Assembly: GCA_038562555.1 (NCBI GenBank)
Contig: JBCFBK010000051.1
Location: 1 to 43,302, forward strand
DNA: 43,302 bases
Reading direction: 5' to 3'
Source: JBCFBK01 sp038562555
Lineage (GTDB): Bacteria > Bacteroidota > Bacteroidia > Bacteroidales > Prolixibacteraceae
Shown here piece after piece: positions 1-8,408 of this stretch. The notes beneath the pieces are model-generated. The model had not been told where the DNA came from, ran no database searches, and saw only the letters and a program-made list of their open reading frames with translations. Every line of letters begins with the position of its first letter. Positions within the stretch are counted from its first letter, which is position 1. The translations under genes were made by a program, and so were the position numbers.

Positions 1-1
1 A

Positions 2-25
2 AAGCAGCCGGAGCTGCTTTTTTTT
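2..25 (-). terminator. Probable intrinsic terminator of ahcY
   Basis: A hairpin with arms AAAGCAGC and GCTGCTTT lies just after the ahcY stop codon on the minus strand. It is symmetric, with eight T on the plus side. The minus-strand tail runs into the window edge, so its U-tract cannot be fully seen and it may serve genes on both sides. Confidence 0.55.
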
Positions 26-35
26 GATCTCCTTG

Positions 36-1454
36 TTAATACCGGTAATGGTCGGGTTTATATGGTCCGCCAACGGGAACGCCGATGTAAGCGGCCTGCT
101 CGCTGGTCAAAGTCGTCAGTTTTACGCCCAGTTGCTCCAGGTGCAGTCTGGCCACTTCTTCGTCGAGGTGCTTTGGTAGACGGTAAACCCCGATGGGGTA
201 ATCGTTTTTCCACAGGTCGATTTGCGCCAGCGTTTGGTTGGTAAAGGAATTACTCATCACGAATGAAGGGTGCCCTGTGGCGCATCCCAGGTTTACCAGG
301 CGGCCTTCGGCCAGCAGATAAATGGAATGTCCGTCCTCCCAGGTGTATCTGTCAACCTGAGGTTTAATATTGGTCTTTTTGATTCCCGGCCAGTTTTCCA
401 TGCGCGCAACCTGGATTTCATTGTCGAAATGCCCGATGTTACAAACGATGGCCTGGTCTTTCATGGCAGCCAGGTGATCGGCTGTGATAATATCCTTGTT
501 GCCGGTGGTGGTTACGAAAATATTTCCTTCGGAAACAGCTTCTTCCATTGTTTTCACCTCAAAGCCTTCCATCGCTGCCTGCAGCGCGCAGATAGGATCA
601 ATTTCGGTAATAATCACCCGGGCGCCGTATCCGCGCATGGAACGTGCACAGCCTTTGCCAACGTCGCCGTAACCGGCAACCACAACTACCTTGCCGGCGA
701 TCATGACGTCGGTAGCGCGCTTGATACCATCGGCCAGCGACTCGCGGCAACCGTACAGGTTATCGAATTTTGATTTGGTTACAGAATCGTTTACATTAAT
801 GGCCGGGAAGAGGAGTTTTCCTTCTTCTTTCATTTGATATAAACGGTGCACTCCGGTTGTTGTTTCTTCACTGACGCCTTTAATATCTTTAGCAACTTTC
901 GCCCAGCGACCAGGTTCCGTTGACAGAATTACCTTTAACATTTTCTTCAGTTCCACCTCGTCAATTCCTTCCGAAGGGGTATCGAGCACGGCCGGATCTT
1001 TTTCGGCTGCCAGTCCGAGGTGGACCATCAGTGTTGCGTCCCCTCCGTCATCAACAATCAGGTTTGGTCCGAGTCCGTTACCGAAGTCAAGCGCCCTGTC
1101 GGTGCACCACCAGTATTCTTCGAGGTTTTCACCCTTCCACGCGAAAACAGGCACTCCCGCGGCGGCTATAGCGGCAGCCGCATGGTCCTGTGTACTGAAA
1201 ATATTGCAACTGGCCCAGCGTACCTGAGCGCCAAGTTCTACCAACGTTTCAATCAATACAGCTGTCTGAATGGTCATGTGAAGGGACCCCATGATCCGGG
1301 CATTCCGGAGCGGCTTTTCTGAAGCGTATTTTTTTCGGATCGACATCAGCCCCGGCATTTCCATTTCGGCGATTTCGATTTCCTTCCTTCCGAACGCTGC
1401 CAGTGAAAGATCGGCAACTTTATAATCTGTTTCTGTTTTTGTCAGTGTAATCAT
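36..1454 (-). CDS. ahcY: Adenosylhomocysteinase (S-adenosyl-L-homocysteine hydrolase)
   Basis: This cytosolic NAD-dependent enzyme splits S-adenosylhomocysteine into adenosine and homocysteine, clearing the product of SAM-dependent methylation. The 472-aa product is full length for the bacterial form that carries the extra internal segment. Visible landmarks are the substrate/catalytic stretch with N222, K227, D231 and N232, the Rossmann motif GYGDVGKG at 261-268, and the family C-terminus KPDHYRY. The start has a well-placed promoter (TTG, 20 nt, TATCTTTG) on the minus strand. It is transcribed alone: ribF upstream on the same strand is separated by about 200 nt holding a dispersed repeat. 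Family identity is certain from near-continuous similarity to known SAHH sequences; nothing is missing. Confidence 0.98.
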   Translation of the reverse strand: MITLTKTETDYKVADLSLAAFGRKEIEIAEMEMPGLMSIRKKYASEKPLRNARIMGSLHMTIQTAVLIETLVELGAQVRWASCNIFSTQDHAAAAIAAAGVPVFAWKGENLEEYWWCTDRALDFGNGLGPNLIVDDGGDATLMVHLGLAAEKDPAVLDTPSEGIDEVELKKMLKVILSTEPGRWAKVAKDIKGVSEETTTGVHRLYQMKEEGKLLFPAINVNDSVTKSKFDNLYGCRESLADGIKRATDVMIAGKVVVVAGYGDVGKGCARSMRGYGARVIITEIDPICALQAAMEGFEVKTMEEAVSEGNIFVTTTGNKDIITADHLAAMKDQAIVCNIGHFDNEIQVARMENWPGIKKTNIKPQVDRYTWEDGHSIYLLAEGRLVNLGCATGHPSFVMSNSFTNQTLAQIDLWKNDYPIGVYRLPKHLDEEVARLHLEQLGVKLTTLTSEQAAYIGVPVGGPYKPDHYRY

Positions 1455-1478
1455 GTTTTTTGTATTTTAAAAGTGTTG

Positions 1479-1509
1479 CAAAGATAGTGTAACGAATAGA
1501 AAGACACAA
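1479..1509 (-). promoter_or_regulatory. Bacteroidota-type promoter of ahcY
   Basis: On the minus strand a TTG box (CAA at 1507-1509) is followed after 20 nt by TATCTTTG (CAAAGATA at 1479-1486), a full match to TAnnTTTG. The expected transcript start is about 18 nt before the ahcY ATG. The TTG lies inside the end of the dispersed repeat at 1502-1652. Confidence 0.75.
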
Positions 1510-1652
1510 GTATCAAGTATCAAGTACAGGACACAAGACTGAGCAAGGAGCACGAAGCAGGGAACGCGAACACCGGAAGATCTTCGTCCGTTCTCCGGTC
1601 CCCGTTTTCCGGTCTCCGTTGTGCACTGTGCACTATGCCCCATGCTCTTTGC
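1502..1652 (+). repeat. Dispersed intergenic repeat, copy A (full length, about 150 bp)
   Basis: This non-coding stretch between ahcY and ribF starts with AGACACAAGTATCAAG and carries the words caaggagcacgaagcaggga, caccggaagat and ttttccggtctccg. All recur in the same order, reverse-complemented, at 19681-19817. A palindrome GAAGATCTTC sits near the middle (1577-1586). No reading frame of its own is evident. I do not recognise a named family. Confidence 0.85.
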
Positions 1653-1656
1653 ATTT

Positions 1657-2589
1657 TTACAATTCGTTCAGAAGTTCCAGTACAGTCTGTTTGTCTTTTT
1701 CGAGTTGAGCCCGCAATTCCTCAACGGAACCGAATTTCCGTTCCTCGCGGATTTTCCGGATGAACTCGATTTCGACCGGTTGGTTGTAGAGATCGCCTTC
1801 GAAGCCGATCAGATGAACTTCGATGCTGCGGTTATCGGCATTGCTCACGGTAGGGCGGGTACCGATATTCATCATTCCCCGGTAGCTGTTCCCGCCGGCG
1901 TTCACATAAACGGCATATACCCCGTAAGCGGGAATGATCTTGTATGGATCGGAAGCCTGGATATTAGCAGTGGGGAACTGAATCCTGCGGCCCAGTTTCT
2001 GTCCTTCAATAACGTGTCCGTGCAGGCGGAACGCGTAACCCAGATACTGGTTTGCTTTTTCAAGATCACCGTTTTGGAGGGCGTTCCTGATTTTTGTAGA
2101 ACTGACATTAATATGATCCATCAGCAGAACATCAAGCTTTTCAACCGAAAAATTGTAAACAGATGAAAGTTCCCGGAGTATCTCAAAGCTACCCTCCCTG
2201 TTTTTTCCGAATTTATGATCATAGCCCACCACCAGTGTTTTTATTTTAAGCTGCCGCACGAGGATATCACGGATAAATTCGTTGTAGCTTAGCTGGGAAA
2301 ATGCCTCGGTAAAAGGGTAAATCACCAAATGCTCAACACCTGCCTTTTCAAGGAGGCTGATTTTTTCATCGAGCGTGGTGAGCAGGCGAAGATTCTTTTC
2401 CCCGGGAAATAAAATCAGCCGCGGATGCGGAAAGAATGTAAAAACGACTGACTCTCCTCCGGTTTCTCCGGCAATTTCCCGGAGACGGCGAATGATTTTA
2501 AGGTGACCAAGATGGACGCCGTCGAAAGAGCCGATGGTCACGACCGGTTTTTCGACCTGAAAACTGCTTATATCCTGGTAAACCTTCAT
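1657..2589 (-). CDS. ribF: Bifunctional riboflavin kinase / FAD synthetase
   Basis: RibF phosphorylates riboflavin to FMN and adenylates FMN to FAD in the cytosol. The 310-aa length is normal. The N-terminal nucleotidyltransferase half shows the FDGVHLGH signature (about residues 24-31) and a FFPHPR segment. The C-terminal flavokinase half shows GRRIQFPTAN and the MNIGTRPT segment, followed by the usual IEVHL and helical tail. The ATG start leaves about 190 nt to the divergent lipoprotein gene at 2779. It ends just before repeat copy A. Both catalytic halves look intact and I see no alternative reading. Confidence 0.97.
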   Translation of the reverse strand: MKVYQDISSFQVEKPVVTIGSFDGVHLGHLKIIRRLREIAGETGGESVVFTFFPHPRLILFPGEKNLRLLTTLDEKISLLEKAGVEHLVIYPFTEAFSQLSYNEFIRDILVRQLKIKTLVVGYDHKFGKNREGSFEILRELSSVYNFSVEKLDVLLMDHINVSSTKIRNALQNGDLEKANQYLGYAFRLHGHVIEGQKLGRRIQFPTANIQASDPYKIIPAYGVYAVYVNAGGNSYRGMMNIGTRPTVSNADNRSIEVHLIGFEGDLYNQPVEIEFIRKIREERKFGSVEELRAQLEKDKQTVLELLNEL

Positions 2590-2722
2590 TTGAACTGACT
2601 TTTAACACCGCAACCTTTGCGTGTTGAACGGCTAAAAATACGATTTTTTGTACGTTCACGGGTATAATAACAATTAAAACCCGAACAAGCTTCAAAAAGA
2701 TTTAAATCAGATCATCAGGATG

Positions 2723-2749
2723 CCGGGTAAATTATTTATTTTTACCCGG
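2723..2749. other. Hairpin in the ribF / lipoprotein divergent gap
   Basis: Arms CCGGGTAAA and TTTACCCGG (9 bp, perfect) enclose a 9-nt AT-rich loop. It lies about 30 nt before the GTG start of the lipoprotein gene, without a T-run, so it does not look like a terminator. It could be a leader structure or an operator dyad; the function is unknown. Confidence 0.5.
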
Positions 2750-2778
2750 TCATATTTTAATGTTAAAAAATCTGAACC

Positions 2779-3910
2779 GTGAGGAACTTGTTTGTTTTTA
2801 TGTTGGCCGTAATGGCTTTTGCCTGTAACGACCCGTCCCAGTATACCATCCAGGGAAGGATCAGCAATGCTGAAGGCATGTATGTTTATCTGGACGAATT
2901 GAAGGTGACGTCGACGGTTAATGTTGATTCTGTTAAACTGAACCAGGAAGGAAAGTTTAAATTCAGGGGTGAAGTCGCCTATCCCTCTTTCTTCTTGCTG
3001 AGACTCGGTGAAAAAGACAAGAACTTCATAACGCTGCTCGTCGATTCGGCCGAGCAGGTGGAGGTATCGGGCGATGCCGCTGATTTTTCGAGAGATTACC
3101 TGGTAAAAGGTTCGGAAGGTTCTGTCATGGTCAGGGAACTGAACAAACAACTCAGTAAAACAAAGCACAAACTTGATTCTATCCGCTCACTTCAGATCTC
3201 GTTCCGCAATGATACGCGATATGACCAGAAACGGGAACAGTGGCAGGAAGAATACGAACAGGTGAGGCAGGCGCAGATTGACTATTCAAAAAAATTTGTT
3301 GAGGCCCATCCGTTTTCGATGGCAAACGTGCTCGCGCTTTATCAGAAATTTGACGACGATACTTATGTGATTCAGGACCTTCAGTCGCTTAAGGTTGCAG
3401 CGTCAGCCCTGAATTCTTTTTATCCCGAGTCGGAGCACGTAAAAGCTTTATATGCCAATACCGTTAAGCTGATGAAGGATGAACGAAATGCCCGTATTAA
3501 CCGTTTTATTCAACAGGAAGGGCAAAACAGTCCGGATATTACTTTACCTGATCCCCAGGGAAATAAAGTCGCGCTGTCGTCGCTTCAGGGAAAATACGTT
3601 TTACTCCATTTCTGGGCATCGGCCGACCGCGGATCAAGGATTATGAATCCGGTGCTGGTTGAACTTTACAGAAAGTATCGTGCAAAAGGGTTTGAAATTT
3701 ATCAGGTGAGTCTGGACAAGGACCGGTACGAATGGATTAATGCCATTGATGAGGACGGTCTGGACTGGATCAACGTGGGTGATATGGAAGGAAGTAATAC
3801 CGNNNNNNNNNNAGATTCCCTTTAATTACCTGCTCGACCGGAAGGGGGCTATCGTCGGGAAGAACATGAAAGGGCCTGCATTGGACGCTTTTCTGGGTAA
3901 TGCGTTATAG
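2779..3910 (+). CDS. DUF4369/TlpA-like lipoprotein, thioredoxin fold without CxxC (interrupted by assembly gap)
   Basis: The start is a GTG; an in-frame TGA lies directly before it. Residues 1-16 form a short lipoprotein signal ending in AFAC (Cys16). A DUF4369-like beta domain follows (about 23-105), then a helical stretch and a C-terminal thioredoxin-like/AhpC-TSA domain from about residue 250. This is the usual Bacteroidota architecture of envelope TlpA-like proteins. The segment that normally reads WCxxC is FWASADRGSR, so both redox cysteines are absent. Ten Ns interrupt the gene at 3803-3812. The reading frame resumes at 3815 (IPFNYLLDRKG, the cis-Pro strand of the fold) and ends at TAG 3908-3910. 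The frame only closes if the real gap is a multiple of three, so the 10 Ns are a placeholder. The redox role is doubtful; a binding or structural role is possible. Confidence 0.85.
3803..3812. other. Assembly gap (10 N)
   Basis: Ten Ns sit within the thioredoxin-like domain of the gene at 2779-3910. Coding frames on both sides imply a true gap whose length is divisible by three. Confidence 0.99.
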
Positions 3911-4003
3911 CCGTTTCAAACCGGTCTTGCCGGCATAATTAGCAACAGACGATTATAGGGAGGCTGACAGCTATTCTGAATTTTATAGTATTTGCAACAA
4001 AAG

Positions 4004-4037
4004 TTGATCGGAAAAAATCATTTAAATCATACCTTTG
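4004..4037 (+). promoter_or_regulatory. Candidate promoter of lpxH and the KAS III-like gene
   Basis: TTG at 4004-4006 and TACCTTTG at 4030-4037 (full TAnnTTTG match) are separated by 23 nt, slightly long. Transcription would start near 4044, which argues against translation from the most upstream TTG codon (4035). Confidence 0.55.
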
Positions 4038-4082
4038 ACTCCGTTAAAGGATTGCAAACAGCCGGATGAAAGCCGTTTGCGT

Positions 4083-4862
4083 TTGCGATACGTTGTTTCA
4101 CGAGATATAAATTTAAAAGACCTGAGAACTAAAATATACTTCATATCCGATGTGCATCTTGGGGCTCCCGCTTTGAATAATAATGCTGAACGGGAGCGGT
4201 TATTCGTTCTTTGGCTTGATGAAATCAGAAAAGATGCAGCCATGCTTTTTCTGATGGGCGATATTTTTGATTATTGGTTCGAATACAAGAAAGTGGTTCC
4301 GCGCGGTTTTACGCGGACGTTGGGAAAGATCGCTGAAATAGCCGATTCAGGTATCCCTGTTCATTTTTTCACAGGCAACCATGATATCTGGGTCTTCGAT
4401 TACCTGCCTGCCGAACTGGGAGTGCAGGTTCACCGGCACGAAATGCGAACAACATTCTCCGGGAAGCATTTTTTCCTGGCTCATGGCGACGGATTGGATC
4501 CCTTCGATAAAGGGTATAACCGGATGAAGAAGATTTTTACCAACCGTTTTTTTCAATGGTGCTTTTCGCACATTCACCCTAATATCGGCGTCGCTATTGC
4601 CCACGGGTGGTCAAAAAAGAGCCGGATTACCAAAGGGGCAGGAGTACCTTTCAAAGAAGACAAGGAAGGACTTTATCTGTTTTCACAATCCGTTCTTGAA
4701 AATGAGGACATCGATTATTTTGTATACGGGCACCGGCATTTGCTGCTTGATTTACCGATCGGTGAAAAATCACACTACATCAATCTGGGCGATTGGATTG
4801 TGCATTTTTCATATGGTGTTTTTGACGGTGAAACGTTTGAGTTAAAGACTTTCAAAAGATAA
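4083..4862 (+). CDS. lpxH: UDP-2,3-diacylglucosamine pyrophosphatase (LpxH-type metallophosphoesterase)
   Basis: LpxH removes UMP from UDP-2,3-diacylglucosamine to give lipid X in lipid A biosynthesis, acting at the inner face of the inner membrane. The calcineurin-like metal motifs appear in order: SDVHLG, GDIFDYW, GNHD, HGDG and GHRH near the C-terminus. The open frame reaches back to a TTG at 4035 but contains no ATG before the conserved KIYFISD. Candidate starts are TTG at 4035, 4077 or 4083. I chose 4083 because the promoter -7 box covers 4030-4037, but this is not secure. The KAS III-like gene follows after 23 nt, probably in one transcript. The family is secure; the exact start is not. 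Confidence 0.9.
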   Translation: MRYVVSRDINLKDLRTKIYFISDVHLGAPALNNNAERERLFVLWLDEIRKDAAMLFLMGDIFDYWFEYKKVVPRGFTRTLGKIAEIADSGIPVHFFTGNHDIWVFDYLPAELGVQVHRHEMRTTFSGKHFFLAHGDGLDPFDKGYNRMKKIFTNRFFQWCFSHIHPNIGVAIAHGWSKKSRITKGAGVPFKEDKEGLYLFSQSVLENEDIDYFVYGHRHLLLDLPIGEKSHYINLGDWIVHFSYGVFDGETFELKTFKR

Positions 4863-4885
4863 AAGAAAAAGTATTTCAATTAGTT

Positions 4886-5968
4886 ATGGCAAAGAAGATA
4901 TATACAAAAATCATTGGTACAGGGAGTTATATTCCTCCCCGGGTGATTAGGAATGATTATTTTCTGAATTATACCTTTTACGATCCCGCAACCGGAAGGC
5001 CTTTTGAAAAGGCGAATGAGGAAATGATTCAGAAATTTTATGAAATTACCAATATTTCCGAACGGAGATGGGTGAACGATGACCAGGTGACGTCCGACAT
5101 TGCCGCATTGGCTGTTCAGGATGCCTGCGAATCGTCCGGTACCGATATGGAAACCATCGATTTTATTATTTTCTGCCACAATTTCGGCGATGTTTATCCC
5201 GGCAGCGCCCGTGTCGATACACTGCCCGGGTTGGGGAACCGGGTCAAGAAGATCCTGAATATCAAAAACCCGGGGTGCATCACCCATGATATTATTTCAG
5301 GGTGTCCTGGCTGGACACAGGGGATGATCACAGCCGACGCCTATATCCGGAGCGAAACATATAAGCGGGGAGTCGTTATTGGAGCAGACACGCTTTCCCG
5401 AATCTCCGATCCCTACGACCGCGACACGATGATTTACTCGGACGGCGCCGGCGCCACTATTGTGGAAGCAGTTGAAAGTGAAGAACCCGTTGGCATTTTA
5501 TCGCACAGCAGCCGCTCCGATTCCAATCCATACATGAATTTGCTGACCTTTGGAAGATCCTATAATCCGGATTATAACAGCAAGGAGTTGCTGATAAAAA
5601 TGCTTGGGCACAAGGTCTACGTATATGCGCTCAGCCATGTCCCGGCCGTGGTGAAAGACAGTATCGACAGGGCCGGACTTAAGCTGACTGATATCCGGAA
5701 GGTGCTTATTCACCAGGCCAATGAAAAGATGGACGAGGCGATCCTCAAGGGAGTCTTTAAATTATACGGAGAGAAGGAGATTCCGGAAGGACTGATGCCA
5801 ATGAGTATCGATAAACTGGGCAATTCTTCAACCGCCACGGTTCCGACTTTACTTGACCTGATCGTAAAAGGGAAAATGGAGAATCAGCAGATTAACGCGG
5901 GTGATCACATTATTCTGACATCAGTCGGAGCCGGAATGAATATCAATTCGATCGTCTATAAATGGTAA
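4886..5968 (+). CDS. 3-oxoacyl-ACP synthase III family protein (KAS III/FabH-like)
   Basis: This thiolase-fold condensing enzyme has the Cys-His-Asn triad of KAS III: Cys140 in SGCPGW, His276 in IHQAN and Asn313 in LGNSS. At 360 aa it is longer than classical FabH (about 320-330). The extra length lies mainly near residues 28-60, with a further short segment before the active-site Cys. FabH starts fatty acid synthesis by condensing acyl-CoA with malonyl-ACP. Longer relatives can use other acyl donors, so the substrate is not fixed from sequence. It follows lpxH by 23 nt, placing it in an envelope-lipid context, and converges with ung 29 nt downstream. Family assignment is strong; calling it the primary FabH would be a guess. 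Confidence 0.88.
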   Translation: MAKKIYTKIIGTGSYIPPRVIRNDYFLNYTFYDPATGRPFEKANEEMIQKFYEITNISERRWVNDDQVTSDIAALAVQDACESSGTDMETIDFIIFCHNFGDVYPGSARVDTLPGLGNRVKKILNIKNPGCITHDIISGCPGWTQGMITADAYIRSETYKRGVVIGADTLSRISDPYDRDTMIYSDGAGATIVEAVESEEPVGILSHSSRSDSNPYMNLLTFGRSYNPDYNSKELLIKMLGHKVYVYALSHVPAVVKDSIDRAGLKLTDIRKVLIHQANEKMDEAILKGVFKLYGEKEIPEGLMPMSIDKLGNSSTATVPTLLDLIVKGKMENQQINAGDHIILTSVGAGMNINSIVYKW

Positions 5969-5997
5969 AAAGTACCCGCCGAGAGCGGAACAGTTTA

Positions 5998-6660
5998 TTA
6001 CCATTCTATGGGTTTCATACCATGCTGTCCGAGGTATTCATTCGTACGGCTGAAATGCTTGTTCCCGAAGAATCCCCGGCTGGCGGAGAGCGGAGAAGGA
6101 TGAACCGACGAGAGCACAAGATGCCTGTCACGATCAACGAATTCACCTTTCCTGATTGCATAACTGCCCCAAAGGATAAAGACAACATGTTCTTTGAGTT
6201 CATTAATCCGGTGAATAACAGCGTCTGTAAAGATTTCCCAGCCTTTGCCCTGGTGTGAGCCTGCCTGATGGGCGCGTACGGTAAGCGTGGCGTTGAGCAG
6301 AAGGACTCCCTGCCTTGCCCAGGGCGTTAAATCGCCGCTCTGAGGCAGCGGTTTTCCCACATCCAGTTTCTGTTCCTTGAAAATGTTTCGGAGACTGGGC
6401 GGAAATTCGATTCCCGCATTCACTGAAAAACACAATCCATGTGCTTGTCCGGGGCCGTGATAAGGATCCTGCCCAAGGATAACGACTTTCAGCCGATCGA
6501 ACGGACACTGGTCGAAAGCATTAAAAATCAGTCGGGCAGGCGGATATATAGTCTGACTGCGGTATTCTTCATGGACAAAGGCGGTCAGTTGTCTAAAATA
6601 ATCTTTTTCAAATTCATCCGCCAGTACGGCTTTCCAGCCAGGTTCAATTTTTACGTCCAT
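5998..6660 (-). CDS. ung: Uracil-DNA glycosylase, family 1
   Basis: This enzyme removes uracil from DNA to start base excision repair. The 220-aa protein has the water-activating loop GQDPYHG (63-69, catalytic Asp65), the uracil-stacking Phe78, Asn123 in LLNATLTV and the DNA-intercalation loop HPSPLSA (187-193). All diagnostic family 1 residues are present. It is convergent with the KAS III-like gene and has its own upstream region within the 361-nt gap to rmuC. The ATG start gives the usual N-terminus before the conserved W and L residues. Confidence 0.98.
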   Translation of the reverse strand: MDVKIEPGWKAVLADEFEKDYFRQLTAFVHEEYRSQTIYPPARLIFNAFDQCPFDRLKVVILGQDPYHGPGQAHGLCFSVNAGIEFPPSLRNIFKEQKLDVGKPLPQSGDLTPWARQGVLLLNATLTVRAHQAGSHQGKGWEIFTDAVIHRINELKEHVVFILWGSYAIRKGEFVDRDRHLVLSSVHPSPLSASRGFFGNKHFSRTNEYLGQHGMKPIEW

Positions 6661-6737
6661 CTTTACGAAATTAAGAGTGTTCTCAGGCGTTTGCTATTCT
6701 TGATGCTCGTGCCGGGTATTAATGACTCTGTAGCGAA

Positions 6738-6818
6738 AGCATGGTGCATGGTTCCCAGAGCGCAGAATTCTTTGCGCTTTGCTCTGTGTTCCATGCCCTG
6801 TGCCCTTCAAATGATGAT
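6738..6818 (+). repeat. Fragment of the dispersed intergenic repeat (copy D)
   Basis: The gene-free stretch 6661-7021 (361 nt) between ung and rmuC holds two repeat pieces. This one has the words gctctgtgttccatgccctg and tgccctt, close to the tail of the copy at 8336-8403. A dyad AGCGCA..TGCGCT lies at its left end. The rest of the gap is AT-rich, with no convincing reading frame. Confidence 0.5.
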
Positions 6819-6920
6819 TCGCCACTCGTGTTCTGTCTTATTTGAACAGCTAAAATAAGCAATCCCCGGATTTCATTGTTTTCCTTCAGGATAATTTTTA
6901 CTTTTAGAAGGAAAAAGAAG

Positions 6921-7010
6921 TATCACGGAGACCGGACACCGGAGTCCGGAAAACTGAAGAAAACCCTCCGGTTTCCGATTTCCCTGTTCCTTGCTCCGTC
7001 TTATGTCTGA
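6921..7010 (-). repeat. Dispersed intergenic repeat, copy C (shorter variant)
   Basis: Read on the minus strand it runs agacataagacggagcaagg, then an aacaggga word, a ccgg-rich core and ccggtctccg. This is the word order of copy A with deletions. It ends about 11 nt before the rmuC ATG, in the same orientation toward the downstream gene as copies A and B. Confidence 0.7.
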
Positions 7011-7021
7011 TTATATTTATT

Positions 7022-8335
7022 ATGGAACTACTTCTTCTCCCGGCCGGATTGGCCGTTGGTTTTATCGTCGCTTTTCTGGTCTTTATGCTGAAAAGAAAAG
7101 GTTCTGAAGCCAGGCTGCAGGCTGCTGGCGCCCGGTATGAGATAGATATGGTCCGACTGGAAGAAAAGATCGTGCATCTCCGGTACGAACGAGATCAGTT
7201 AGCTGACAGACTGGAACGGTCTGAATCGGAAAAAGAAGAGCAATTGAGAAAACTGGCGTCGGCCGAAACAGAGCTGATTAATCTGCAGGAAAAACTGCTT
7301 AGCCGGAAGAAAGAAATAGAAGATCTTCAAAAAAAGTTCACCACCGAGTTTGAAAATATCGCGCATCGCATACTGAAGCAGAATTCAGAAGAATTCACAC
7401 AGGTAAACCAAAAGAACATCAGCGGAATTCTGGATCCTTTGCGTGAGAAGATCCAGCTATTTGAGCATAAAGTTCAGGAAACTTACGAGAAGGGGCTGAA
7501 AGATCAGACCGACCTTCGGGCAGAACTGAAGAAGCTGCAGGATCTCAATCTGAAGATCAGTGATGATGCCACCAACCTGACGAAGGCCCTCCGGGGAGAT
7601 GTAAAAAAACAGGGGAATTGGGGCGAAGTGATCCTTGAGCGGATTCTGGAACGATCGGGTCTGACAGAGGGCAGGGAATATGAAAAGCAATTCAGTATTT
7701 CCGGCGATGACGGTTTGCGACTACAGCCTGATATTGTCATTCATTTGCCGGAGCAAAAACATATTGTTATCGATGCAAAGGTATCGCTGGTCGCCTACGA
7801 CCGTCTGGTCAACGCGATCGATGAGCCCGCCAGGCTTCAGTATACAAAGGAACACCTGCTGAGCGTCAGAAGTCACGTGAGACTGCTGAAGGAAAAATAC
7901 TATCAAAACCTGGCCAGTTTGAACTCACCCGATTTCGTATTGCTTTTCGTTCCCATAGAATCATCGTTCAGCGTTGCTGTTCAGGCCGATCAGGAACTGT
8001 TTACATATGCCTGGGATAACAAGGTTGTCATAGTCAGTCCTTCCACCTTGCTGGCCACTTTGCGTACAATAGCATCGGTTTGGCAGCAGGAAAATCAAAC
8101 CCGCAATGCCGTTGAAATTGCGAGACAGGGGGGAGCCTTGTATGATAAGTTCGCCGGATTTGTTGGTGACCTCGAAAAGATCGGCCTGAACCTGGATCAG
8201 ACACGAAAGAACTATGATCTTGCTGTTGGTAAGCTTTATACGGGAAAGGGAAATCTGTTGCGGTCGGCCGAAAGGCTGCGGGAACTTGGCGCCAAAACAA
8301 ACAAGGAACTGCCTAAACAATTGCTTGAAGATTAG
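7022..8335 (+). CDS. rmuC: DNA recombination protein RmuC
   Basis: RmuC-family proteins are membrane-anchored predicted nucleases that limit recombination between inverted repeats. The 437-aa protein has an N-terminal membrane helix (about 2-23), a long charged coiled coil (about 30-190), then the RmuC domain. Within it are RGDVKKQGNWGE (191-202) and the PD-(D/E)xK-like core with PD at 236-237 and DAK at 251-253. The length is typical. It stands alone on the plus strand between two copies of an intergenic repeat that itself carries inverted-repeat character, which is a curious setting but may be chance. The biochemical activity of the family is still weakly defined. Confidence 0.95.
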   Translation: MELLLLPAGLAVGFIVAFLVFMLKRKGSEARLQAAGARYEIDMVRLEEKIVHLRYERDQLADRLERSESEKEEQLRKLASAETELINLQEKLLSRKKEIEDLQKKFTTEFENIAHRILKQNSEEFTQVNQKNISGILDPLREKIQLFEHKVQETYEKGLKDQTDLRAELKKLQDLNLKISDDATNLTKALRGDVKKQGNWGEVILERILERSGLTEGREYEKQFSISGDDGLRLQPDIVIHLPEQKHIVIDAKVSLVAYDRLVNAIDEPARLQYTKEHLLSVRSHVRLLKEKYYQNLASLNSPDFVLLFVPIESSFSVAVQADQELFTYAWDNKVVIVSPSTLLATLRTIASVWQQENQTRNAVEIARQGGALYDKFAGFVGDLEKIGLNLDQTRKNYDLAVGKLYTGKGNLLRSAERLRELGAKTNKELPKQLLED

Positions 8336-8403
8336 ACGCAAGACGGAGCACGGAACAGGGAAAACGGAAACCGGTGCTCCATGCTCTGTGCCCCATGCCC
8401 TTA
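8336..8403 (+). repeat. Dispersed intergenic repeat, copy E (short form)
   Basis: It fills the convergent gap between rmuC and the ABC ATPase gene. The order agacgcaagacggagca, cggaacaggg, cggaaaccgg, tgctccatgctctgtgcccc matches the word order of copy A with its centre shortened. Confidence 0.65.
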
Positions 8404-8408
8404 AGCCC

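Noticed and set aside
270..1322. Long open frames on the plus strand opposite ahcY
   Set aside because: They are shadows of the conserved ahcY codons on the minus strand, with no recognisable domains or start signals.
1502..1652. CRISPR-like array in the repeat-rich gaps
   Set aside because: The words recur irregularly without constant repeat length or unique spacers, and there are no cas genes.
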